A DNA stretch of 56,402 nucleotides from contig CALKIA010000328.1 of NCBI GenBank assembly GCA_937988705.1, positions 1 to 56,402 of the forward strand, read 5' to 3'. This DNA comes from an uncultured Chloroflexota bacterium. Lineage in GTDB: Bacteria > Chloroflexota > Anaerolineae > Aggregatilineales > Phototrophicaceae. Positions 33,623 through 41,028 of this stretch are shown here, in pieces (the stretch's first letter is position 1; the number at the start of each line of letters is the position of its first letter). Below the pieces are notes generated by a model that had not been told where the DNA came from, searched no databases, and was given only the letters and a program-made list of their open reading frames with translations. The translations under genes and the position numbers were made by a program.

Positions 33623-34827
33623 GAGGCGTCCACGCGCTGCAAGCGGAAACGGCGTTCGGGCAGGATCGCGCCGCGTTCAGCAGTCACGGCTTCATAGAAG
33701 CAGTCGCCATAGCGCTGCGCCAGTACTGCCGCGAGGTCGATCAGCTCCTGTCGGGCAGGTTTGTGCGTGAACAATTCTAACTGGCGTGGCTTGGCGGAGA
33801 CGAGATGCGTCAACCCAAGATCGATTGTGGTGATCCCGTTATCGGCAATCTGAAAACCCAAGTCCATGCGGGCGATCAACGTCTGCACGGTCGCCGCAAT
33901 GCCTTGGGCCGAGGCGACGGGCTGCAAGAGGTGCAGGCGCTCCGTCTGTGTTTGACTCCGTTTGAACTGGATCGCGACGCTGATTTCGTGTAACGCCGCG
34001 CCGCGCTGTTCCAGCCGACGTGCGAGATCGGCAGCGAGCTGGTGCAGGGCCAGGTTCAAAGCCGCTTGGTCCGTGAGCGGATCATCAAAGGCTTTCACAC
34101 TCCGTTCGGTCTGGGGCAGATGGCGGGGCGTGACCGGACGCCCATCCAGTCCCTGGGCTAGCAGCCATAACTGCTTACCCGGCTTGCCGAATTGGGCGAG
34201 CAGTGCCTCCCGCGGCAGCGCGGCGATCTGGCCGATAGTTCGAAACGCCAATAATCTCAGTTTGCGCTCTGTCTCCTTGTCGAGTGGCAAGAGCTGAATC
34301 GGGTGCGGCGCGACGAAGGCGGCGCTCGCCTCGCGGGCGACGAAGGTGAGCGGATGATCCGTTACGGCGGCGACATAAGCCGGGAATTTGGCCGCGGCGA
34401 TGCCAATAGAAGTATCCATGCGCGTCTCGATGATAAGCGCATCGAGCAGGCGTTCACCCAGGTCGCGCGTGGACGCTTCATTTAAATGACCTAAATCAAG
34501 ATAGCCGATCAGGGTTTGCGGAAACGCTGCCTGATCCACTTCGACGCGGTTGGTGAACGTCCACAGTGTCTTGAGTACCCGTTCCAACCCGTGGTCGTGG
34601 TAGTGGGCATCTTCACTCACCATGACCGCCTGTGGGCATAACGCGCGCGCCCGACTCAGCGGCATGCCGACCTGCACACCGACCACCGCGGCTTCCGGCG
34701 ACAGGGCGATCACCTTGCCGCGGGTCGCGCCATAACGGATGACCAGCAGCGGAACGCCACGCAGCAGCGGGTTGCGCGCGCGTTCGAGTTTCGTCGCAAA
34801 ATCGGGGATGACGACACAAGCAATCAT
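33619..34827 (-). CDS. imuB: Y-family polymerase-like protein ImuB
   Basis: A 402-aa DinB/UmuC-like protein that serves as the hub of the ImuA-ImuB-DnaE2 mutasome. The N-terminal catalytic region is recognisable (LCPQAVMVSEDAHYHDHGL; DTSIGIAAAKFPAYVAA) but the acidic metal ligands of true Y-family polymerases are not conserved: IPDFATKLE replaces DxDAFY and no SxDE motif is seen. This fits ImuB proteins, which lack polymerase activity. A helix-hairpin-helix (FRTIGQIAALPREALLAQFG) and little-finger domain follow. It overlaps both neighbours by 4 nt. Confidence 0.92.
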   Translation of the reverse strand: MIACVVIPDFATKLERARNPLLRGVPLLVIRYGATRGKVIALSPEAAVVGVQVGMPLSRARALCPQAVMVSEDAHYHDHGLERVLKTLWTFTNRVEVDQAAFPQTLIGYLDLGHLNEASTRDLGERLLDALIIETRMDTSIGIAAAKFPAYVAAVTDHPLTFVAREASAAFVAPHPIQLLPLDKETERKLRLLAFRTIGQIAALPREALLAQFGKPGKQLWLLAQGLDGRPVTPRHLPQTERSVKAFDDPLTDQAALNLALHQLAADLARRLEQRGAALHEISVAIQFKRSQTQTERLHLLQPVASAQGIAATVQTLIARMDLGFQIADNGITTIDLGLTHLVSAKPRQLELFTHKPARQELIDLAAVLAQRYGDCFYEAVTAERGAILPERRFRLQRVDAS

Positions 34828-35537
34828 GGTGCGCCACCCTCCACCTGCCGATCCACGCGAAGCTCGATGCGCGCCACACGTTCACCGGGTGACCGCTTAT
34901 CTTTGAGGAGGCGCACCTGTCCAGCGTAACCGTTGATGTCTTGTCCGTCGTACAACCAGTCCGCTCGTTGGAGGTGCAGACGGGTATGGATAAAGGGATC
35001 GGCTTCGGTGGCCAGCGGCATCCGTGTGAGCAGCAGCACGGCGCAACGCGAGCGCATGGTCGCTTCGTGCAGACGCTTGAGGGAAGTCGTCCCGCCCGCC
35101 GTCGGGACGGAGAGAGCGTCGATCACAATCAACCCGGTGCTGGGGAGCCGCACGAAGTCGCGTGCAATTTCGAGCGCTTTGATGAAGTTGGAAGGAGTAA
35201 CAATCAGCAGTCGTCCCAGATCAACCGCCTGCAAAGCTGCGTAATCCGGATCGAACGTCCCGCTGAGATCGAGATAGACCGCGCTGTGGCTGTTCGCCTG
35301 GGCATGAGCGAGGGTCGTGTGCGCCAGCGTGGTCACGCCCGACGTGGGAGCGCCCATCACTTCGGTGACAGCCGCGCAGGGCAGGCCGTGTCCGCTTAAT
35401 AGGTTATCGACCGCCTCAAAGCCCGTGGCGATGGCCTCGCGTTCGCTGCGCAGGCGGCTGAGAGGGTTGATGATATGTTCGCCGAAGCGTTTCTGGATGT
35501 CCCACAAAGTTTGTTGGAGGTTGCTGGACTTAGGCAT
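34824..35537 (-). CDS. imuA: RecA-like mutasome protein ImuA
   Basis: A 237-aa protein with a partial RecA fold: IATGFEAVDNLLSGHGLP, VTEVMGAPTSGVTTLAH where RecA has its Walker A loop (here GAPTSGVTT, without the usual GKT Lys), and LIVIDALSVP as the Walker B-like strand. Loss of the P-loop lysine agrees with ImuA/SulA-like proteins that regulate rather than recombine. The start is ATG 35537; the frame is open to 35594, but the promoter lies there. First gene of the SOS operon. Confidence 0.88.
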   Translation of the reverse strand: MPKSSNLQQTLWDIQKRFGEHIINPLSRLRSEREAIATGFEAVDNLLSGHGLPCAAVTEVMGAPTSGVTTLAHTTLAHAQANSHSAVYLDLSGTFDPDYAALQAVDLGRLLIVTPSNFIKALEIARDFVRLPSTGLIVIDALSVPTAGGTTSLKRLHEATMRSRCAVLLLTRMPLATEADPFIHTRLHLQRADWLYDGQDINGYAGQVRLLKDKRSPGERVARIELRVDRQVEGGAP

Positions 35538-35567
35538 GAGTGTTCTCTTTTTGTTACATGGAGAGTC

Positions 35568-35609
35568 AGTATAGCCCAAGTGTTCTGATTGCACTCAAAC
35601 AAGTGTTCG
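35568..35609 (-). promoter_or_regulatory. imuA promoter with LexA-type SOS box
   Basis: On the minus strand, CGAACACTTGTTTG (35596-35609) matches the Gram-positive SOS consensus CGAACRNRYGTTYG at all but one position. A second half site GAACACTTG lies 20 bp downstream, next to a good -10 TATACT (35568-35573). TTGAGT, 19 bp from the -10, overlaps the box. LexA binding here would block the promoter. Confidence 0.68.
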
Positions 35610-35820
35610 GCTTTTGAGTACGAATGTCGTTAGAAAGTTTTTCCAAAAGTGAAACCAATTGTTCTTATAGAATCAACAAAAACCTTCTCGACTGTTAGGA
35701 GTCAAAGTGACTCTGACGCGAGCTGTCCACTTGTTGTGGGTAGATCATCCGACGAACGATCCGGTACGGACGAGATTCGGCGCGGAAAACTGTTTTCCAG
35801 AAGAGCTCAATGCCTTACAA

Positions 35821-35867
35821 GTTTGGATACCTGATACTTGCGTTGCTAATGTATCAGGTATCCAAAC
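35821..35867. repeat. Perfect inverted repeat, 17-bp arms, 13-nt loop
   Basis: Arms 35821-35837 and 35851-35867 are exactly complementary. It lies 25 bp past the stop of the synthetase-like gene and before the imuA promoter. It lacks a clear T run, so it may be a factor-assisted terminator, an RNA-stabilising hairpin, or a mobile-element end. Confidence 0.85.
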
Positions 35868-35892
35868 AGTGCTATAAATTCCTGACGCGCCT

Positions 35893-37293
35893 TTAGGCAA
35901 CAGGTAAGGGGAAGGGAACAATATCGCGGATATCGTCAATGTTGAGCAACAGCATGCACAGCCGGTCGATGTTGAGTGCAAGCTCGACCCCTGGAAGCAT
36001 GCCGAGCATAAGCGCCCGTCTCTTATACTCTGACTGCAACGCAATGTCATTGGCCATATGGGCCGGATCAATGTTAAGAATTTGACCGCAGCCCATATGC
36101 ATCCCCTTGATAATGAGTTCAAACGAGCTAACTGCACCCCTGAAAGGGTAAATTACGAAGGTCGGCTGAATCAGTACAGGCTGTACGAGTTGTCTAAAGG
36201 TGTCGAGCATTACAGCCTCGATGGATTGATAGTGTGAACGTTCCGTGAGTTGAAGCCCCGCTTGGGTCGCGACGTTCAGCGCCTCGTCCAGATTGGTGAG
36301 CATCGTGAAGTCGATGCCGACAATGGTTGACACGAGTTCCGGAAGTCTGCGCTGTGCCCAACCGGGAGAGAGATCGATCTGCTGCAGATGATCGTCGGGG
36401 AAAACTGCTTCGATACCCGTTCTGTCGCCACCCTTCATATACTCGAATGGCGTATTCAGGATCACCGGATGCGCGTGAAGGTAGCTTGTGACGTGAAGCA
36501 AGAGGTGTTCCATAAGCTGCATGGTGTAATTCACTGACTTCAACGCGAGGCACGCACGGAGCCACAGCGCCTGCGGATGATTTAGCCAATCAATCGCATG
36601 AGACAGGCGTACCGGACCGATTTCATAAACCTGCTCGAGCCCGCCGACGAGATAGTGCTGAAGCTGGTAGTACTCCACAGTCTCGGCAATGCCGTCCAGC
36701 GGATATGGTGTATTCACCTCAAGTATGTCGAAACTATTGAGCACGCGGCGAATCTGGTGAAGCACCTGGCTGCGTTTGACCATCTGCTCGCGGGCATCAA
36801 GGCTAGACGCGAGATGCAGATAACGCTCGCGGCGTTGGCGCTGGGTGTCGAGATGTAAAGGAATAGGGAGATTGGCGAGGGATAGGTAACACCACTCATT
36901 GGCTTCCGCAGTTATGTACCCGTCGATGCGACAGACTGCCTGTACGTGGAAGCCCAGATAATCGCCGCGGTAAACGCGACTCTGCAATAGCCTAGACTGT
37001 GATTCCGGAAGCCTCTCCAGGTAAACCCTCACTTGAAGATGCGTATTCTGATCTTCGATCCGAATGAGTATGTGATCACCATGGTCTTTGAGCCAACTAA
37101 CACGACCACATACTTGAATAGGTGCATCGAGCACGACGCGGTCGGCATCTTCCACCTCATCAAAATTCTCGTTCATTTCCACAAGCGTGCATGATCGCGC
37201 AAAGTCTTGAGTGTAGGGCGTTACGCCTTGTTGAGTTAGCTCATAGGCGCGGGCAAGAAGCAGGTTTTCTTGAGGATCAGGCGCTGCATTCAC
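35893..37293 (-). CDS. Lysyl-tRNA synthetase-like paralog with degenerate active site
   Basis: A 466-aa class II aaRS homologue. An N-terminal OB fold (IQVCGRVSWLKDHGDHILIRIEDQ) and the class II core are present, and the motif 3 end NIDRLCMLLLN-DDIRDIVPFPLP matches LysRS. The segment from motif 1 to motif 2 (VNTPYPLDGIAETVEYY to GGLEQVYEIGP) is about 20 residues shorter than in LysRS and lacks the PELYLKRL helix; motif 2 FRNE is replaced by VRLSHA. It therefore should not form aminoacyl-adenylate normally. GTG start with GGAG 8 nt upstream. Divergent from an AfsR-like gene. It may be a regulator, carrier-aminoacylating enzyme or sensor. Confidence 0.83.
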   Translation of the reverse strand: MNAAPDPQENLLLARAYELTQQGVTPYTQDFARSCTLVEMNENFDEVEDADRVVLDAPIQVCGRVSWLKDHGDHILIRIEDQNTHLQVRVYLERLPESQSRLLQSRVYRGDYLGFHVQAVCRIDGYITAEANEWCYLSLANLPIPLHLDTQRQRRERYLHLASSLDAREQMVKRSQVLHQIRRVLNSFDILEVNTPYPLDGIAETVEYYQLQHYLVGGLEQVYEIGPVRLSHAIDWLNHPQALWLRACLALKSVNYTMQLMEHLLLHVTSYLHAHPVILNTPFEYMKGGDRTGIEAVFPDDHLQQIDLSPGWAQRRLPELVSTIVGIDFTMLTNLDEALNVATQAGLQLTERSHYQSIEAVMLDTFRQLVQPVLIQPTFVIYPFRGAVSSFELIIKGMHMGCGQILNIDPAHMANDIALQSEYKRRALMLGMLPGVELALNIDRLCMLLLNIDDIRDIVPFPLPVA

Positions 37294-37447
37294 GATGGTA
37301 CTCCAGTGTGACTACTTTCATGATTCAATTAATGCATGTGCGGTGTCCCATCAATGTCCCAAAAGCGTCCGCAATTTGGCGAATATTAATGACGCTGTGT
37401 TACGATAACTGAAAACCTTTTCATTGTCTGAGTCGGAAGCTGCGGAT

Positions 37448-40400
37448 ATGACCGCTCCAGTAGAGATTTTCCTCCTCCGTAAACAGCCCGAAGTACGCAT
37501 TGACCATGAAAAAACGAACCTCAGTTTGCAGGCTTTGAAACTCCTGATCTTCATGGTGGATAAGGGGGAGGACGAATACCTGCGTGACGACTTAATTCGC
37601 GTTGTGTACGGTACTCCGCAGGCGCGCGACCAGTTTCGCCGGCATGCTTTGTTCCCCCTACGCAAGGCGTTGCCGCCAGAAGTGCTCGAAGCTGATCGGA
37701 ACGATTTCGTTTTCCTAAACCAACAACAAATCCAGACTGACAGTCGGGAGTTTGCGGAAAGCGCTAACGCTCTGCTCAATGAAAAGAGAGTATTCGGAAG
37801 TCAGGAAATTGCTGTCGCGATGATGGTGCTCGACCTGTATGCCGAGCCGTTCTTGCTGGATTTTGAAACTCGCATGGGTGAGAACAGTGAAAACGCTCGC
37901 TTCATCGCGTGGATGCGTGATCGTCAGCAGGAACTAGCATCATTGAAGCATCAATTGTTGGATCGGGTGACCACCTACTACTTGCAGGAACACGACTGGG
38001 CTGGCGCACAGCGGTCTGCGGAACAATGGCAGCGCAGTCGAGGCGCGAGTCTGAAACCCGTCCAGATTTTGATCTGGTTAGCCTTGCACCAGCACAGCGA
38101 CCGTCTTGGTACTTACCTTCAGCTGCTCCGCGACGCTGAAACAACCGGACTTGTATCAATAGGGCGATCCTCAGCGGAATGGGAAGTGATTATTAGGCGT
38201 AATCAAGCCATACCGCTCGAGGATCTATTTTTTGTTGCCAGACCCTTAGGGCGAACTGTTCAGACGACGGAGGCAGAATTCGAGCGAAAAGAGATAATCG
38301 ATGAAGTGCTCAAGCTGATGTCGTCCGCTCGCGAGCAACGCGTGTTTGGTTTGGTGGGGCTGGCTGGCAGCGGCAAGACGGAGACCGCATTGGCGGCTGT
38401 TCGCTATTTGCTGGAGGGGCATCCTGATCATCCGGTTGTACAACTAGAACTCGCAGCGCAGATCGATCTTGAGGTTATTGTCAACAATCTGCTGATCGAT
38501 CTGCAACGAGCTGATCTACTCCACCTCGATTACGCGAGCAAGCGTCAGCGCTTGAAACAGCTAATGCAGACCCCGAATCTACTGGTGATCATCGATGAAG
38601 GCCATAGACCACACCTCGCGAACGCTGACACACTCAAGACGATTCTTGAGGTGCTCGTAGGCGCGCGAGTTATGCTCGTGGCGCGCCAATTGCCGGGTTT
38701 CGAGGTGTACGAAGTACGATTGCCAGGGTTTAGTGAAGAACAGGTGCGGCGTTTCCTGTTAGCGCGTTTGGAATGGTTGCAAGACGTTGAAGCGAGCAGC
38801 TTCCAAGAGCTTACTCGCTTGACGGGTGGGCTGCCCCTCATGCTCAACATCATTGCCAGCGGTTTGCGCAGCCAGCGTGGGCGCTTACCCAGCCTGCTGG
38901 AGAAACTGCGCGGTACTGAGCTAACGAATGAGTTTGAGGTTTTCGCGCAGTATAAACGGGTGTTGGATTGGCTGTGGCAGTATCTACTGACTCCGGAGAA
39001 GAACGTGCTCTTCGGAATCAGCCTGTTCGCGCCAGACGAAGGCGTAACAGCGGAGGCGCTAGGATTAGTCGTGGGCAATGATGGAATCGGCACTGTGCCG
39101 ATCAGCCAGCGCTTGGATCAATTGGTCGAGATGCGTCTGGTTAAGCGTATGAACGCCATAACGTCCGAACCGCGGTATGTACTACATCCTATCGTGCTGG
39201 ACTTTCTTCGGGGCCAAACATCCGTGCAAAGCCTCCACGGGCGGCGAATGCGACAAGGATTTGTACGCTACCTGATTGAGTATGTGCAAGCCAATCATGC
39301 TCAATTCCAACGACTAGATGAATATCAGCAGAATATCTTCCAAATGCTCGAGCTAGTGCTCCTGAACAACGAATTTCCGGCTCTGCAAATGCGAGCAGTG
39401 GAAGCGTTGAATCAGATCTACGGCTATTTTGAACAGCGAGGTCTGTATACAAAAGCGGATGTGCTGTGCCAACACGTGCTTGAAAATGTCCGGCTGAACG
39501 CGCCGACCAAGATTGAACTGCTGTTCAACGTGGGGAAACTGGCGAAATACCGTGCGCAGTTTGATCGAGCGCTCACCTTCTTGCACGAAGCCATGACGCT
39601 CGCTCAAGAGACACATGTGACCCACCGAAATGGCGCACTGCACTTTCGAATCGGTGAAGTGCAAATGTTTCTCGGGCAATATAAGGACGCGTTAGCCAGT
39701 TATGAACAGGCAGTCGTCTGGGCGCAAAACGACCAAAATGATTTGCTCTTGCGTGCTGTCTGGTCGAATATTGCAGTGACCTATTTCTATCAGGGTCAGT
39801 TTGATCTTGCGCTCAACTATTACAGAGACGTTGAACGTCAGCTCGGAGACGATCTCGAAGCTTTGCCTGTGGCCATGAAGGCCATTGCGCAGCACAATCA
39901 GAATGCATTGGGCTTAACTTTGGTAGAGATGGGCAGGTATGCCGAAGCCAAAGGTTACTTTTACCGCGGGTTGAAACTCGCCCGGGAACTGAATTCGCCT
40001 GAAATGATGGCATACCTATACCTGAATTTGGGGGCGGCCAACTATTGGCTTAAGGACTACGCCGAGGCGCAGGACTGTTTCGTTCACGGGCAGAACCTTG
40101 CAGAACGCATAGAGCATCCTCGCTTGCGGATCGACTTGACGGTGGCACAAGCCGCCCTTGCATCTGTTCGTTTCATGCATTCCGACGCGTTCAGGTTGCT
40201 GCGCACTGCGATGATTCAAGCGGAGGATAACCACTTGCCGATCCAGACGACACGCATTCTCGTTGTTGCCGGCAAAGCCTACCTGAGAATGGAAACGTAT
40301 GATTCTGCTCAGGCGCAATTTCAAAAAGTGCTGCGACTGCCGCGCCCCGAGATGAAGTGGGCCGCACAGGCATTGTTTGGTCTTATCTTAGGGGAGCTGC

Positions 40401-40669
40401 TTAAGACTAACTTGGTGGGGGAGAATCGGAATAGGCCTGCACTAGAAGTTGTGCGCATGCTTCTGGATGAGCCACCTGCCTCCGTGGTGGAGGTCTTCTC
40501 AATATCCGCAGAACAGTTTGGTTCGTATTTGGAGCGCGTCGAGATCGAGTTTCAGCAGGAAATGGAACAACTGCCAGAACTTAGGCGCTTTCATATTGTT
40601 GAAGCGCTAAAAGAATGGCACGGCACTCGTGTTGTAGCACACGTAGAAGAAAGTGGTGCGACAGAATAG
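37448..40669 (+). CDS. AfsR/SARP-type STAND regulator with TPR domain
   Basis: A 1073-aa multidomain regulator. A winged-helix part (about 8-90: SLQALKLLIFMV, YLRDDLIRVVYG, QFRRHALFPLRKAL) and a bacterial transcriptional activator domain (about 120-200: LDLYAEPFLLDFE, EHDWAGAQRSAEQ) make a SARP-like head. The STAND NTPase follows with Walker A GLAGSGKT at 304-311, Walker B LLVIIDEGH near 378, and GLPLML. From about 620 there are at least seven TPR hairpins. ATG 37448 has GGAAG 8 nt upstream; a TTG at 37424 is weaker. The stop lies inside a 24-bp palindrome, beside the small peptide gene. It likely activates genes on binding a ligand to its TPR end. Confidence 0.88.
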   Translation: MTAPVEIFLLRKQPEVRIDHEKTNLSLQALKLLIFMVDKGEDEYLRDDLIRVVYGTPQARDQFRRHALFPLRKALPPEVLEADRNDFVFLNQQQIQTDSREFAESANALLNEKRVFGSQEIAVAMMVLDLYAEPFLLDFETRMGENSENARFIAWMRDRQQELASLKHQLLDRVTTYYLQEHDWAGAQRSAEQWQRSRGASLKPVQILIWLALHQHSDRLGTYLQLLRDAETTGLVSIGRSSAEWEVIIRRNQAIPLEDLFFVARPLGRTVQTTEAEFERKEIIDEVLKLMSSAREQRVFGLVGLAGSGKTETALAAVRYLLEGHPDHPVVQLELAAQIDLEVIVNNLLIDLQRADLLHLDYASKRQRLKQLMQTPNLLVIIDEGHRPHLANADTLKTILEVLVGARVMLVARQLPGFEVYEVRLPGFSEEQVRRFLLARLEWLQDVEASSFQELTRLTGGLPLMLNIIASGLRSQRGRLPSLLEKLRGTELTNEFEVFAQYKRVLDWLWQYLLTPEKNVLFGISLFAPDEGVTAEALGLVVGNDGIGTVPISQRLDQLVEMRLVKRMNAITSEPRYVLHPIVLDFLRGQTSVQSLHGRRMRQGFVRYLIEYVQANHAQFQRLDEYQQNIFQMLELVLLNNEFPALQMRAVEALNQIYGYFEQRGLYTKADVLCQHVLENVRLNAPTKIELLFNVGKLAKYRAQFDRALTFLHEAMTLAQETHVTHRNGALHFRIGEVQMFLGQYKDALASYEQAVVWAQNDQNDLLLRAVWSNIAVTYFYQGQFDLALNYYRDVERQLGDDLEALPVAMKAIAQHNQNALGLTLVEMGRYAEAKGYFYRGLKLARELNSPEMMAYLYLNLGAANYWLKDYAEAQDCFVHGQNLAERIEHPRLRIDLTVAQAALASVRFMHSDAFRLLRTAMIQAEDNHLPIQTTRILVVAGKAYLRMETYDSAQAQFQKVLRLPRPEMKWAAQALFGLILGELLKTNLVGENRNRPALEVVRMLLDEPPASVVEVFSISAEQFGSYLERVEIEFQQEMEQLPELRRFHIVEALKEWHGTRVVAHVEESGATE

Positions 40670-40687
40670 GCAGTGCACTGCCTATTC
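40664..40687. repeat. Perfect 24-bp palindrome at convergent gene ends
   Basis: Arms GAATAGGCAGTG and CACTGCCTATTC meet with no loop. It includes the AfsR-like stop codon (40667-40669) and lies 28 bp past the stop of the peptide gene on the other strand, so it may serve as a bidirectional end signal or be a protein-binding site. Confidence 0.88.
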
Positions 40688-40714
40688 CGCCAAGAATGTA
40701 CTAGAGTTGTCCGC

Positions 40715-40840
40715 CTAGCATCCGGGGCACGGGCAACTGTTCGGATCACCAGGGCAGGCGTAGGTCGGTGTCGCGATGGGACCCGCGACCAGGAACAGGG
40801 CAATGATCAGCCCAACGAGCGTTCGCGTGAACTTCGTCAT
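40715..40840 (-). CDS. Small secreted cysteine-rich peptide precursor (41 aa)
   Basis: A 41-codon gene missed by length filters. It has a good AAAGG ribosome site 7-8 nt before the ATG and an almost ideal signal sequence: basic MTKFTR, hydrophobic core LVGLIIALFLVAG, then PIATPTYA as a cleavage site. The mature part would be CPGDPNSCPCPGC, 13 residues with four cysteines; processing just before the first Cys also allows a lipoprotein reading, though the lipobox is poor. It sits between two regulatory TPR/NTPase loci, with a palindrome on each side (40664 and 40882). A signalling peptide, bacteriocin-like toxin or metal-binding peptide are all possible. Confidence 0.72.
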   Translation of the reverse strand: MTKFTRTLVGLIIALFLVAGPIATPTYACPGDPNSCPCPGC

Positions 40841-40881
40841 GAGACAACCTTTCTTTTCTGTTGTGCTTCAGTCGGGTTTTG

Positions 40882-40903
40882 GTCAGACGCTCGAGCATCT
40901 GAC
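40882..40903. promoter_or_regulatory. 22-bp dyad between the peptide gene and the NB-ARC operon
   Basis: GTCAGA and TCTGAC arms extend to a 22-bp palindrome centred on CTCGAG with one mismatched pair. It lies 42 bp upstream of the peptide start and about 126 bp upstream of the NB-ARC start, so it could be a shared operator or a hairpin in the peptide mRNA leader. Confidence 0.6.
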
Positions 40904-40950
40904 TAAAGGGTCTCATGTGGAGTCATGCAGGGACGTGCGACTATTCGCAT

Positions 40951-40978
40951 TTTTACGGCGTGGTAATTTAGGTATATT
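40951..40978 (+). promoter_or_regulatory. Possible promoter of the NB-ARC operon
   Basis: TATATT (40973-40978) with TTTTAC (40951-40956) at 16-bp spacing, in an AT-rich patch, with a leader of about 44 nt. Confidence 0.35.
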
Positions 40979-41028
40979 CTTGTGAAAAATGCAGGAAGAC
41001 TGCTTCTTCGAGAATTGGAGCATGCGAA

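Larger units (their letters stand above)
35538..35892. other. Intergenic region with SOS promoter and large hairpin
   Basis: This 355-bp gap holds the imuA promoter/SOS box and a 17-bp-arm hairpin, both listed. A 61-codon frame at 35649-35834 has no ribosome site and runs into the hairpin; it is rejected. Confidence 0.65.
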
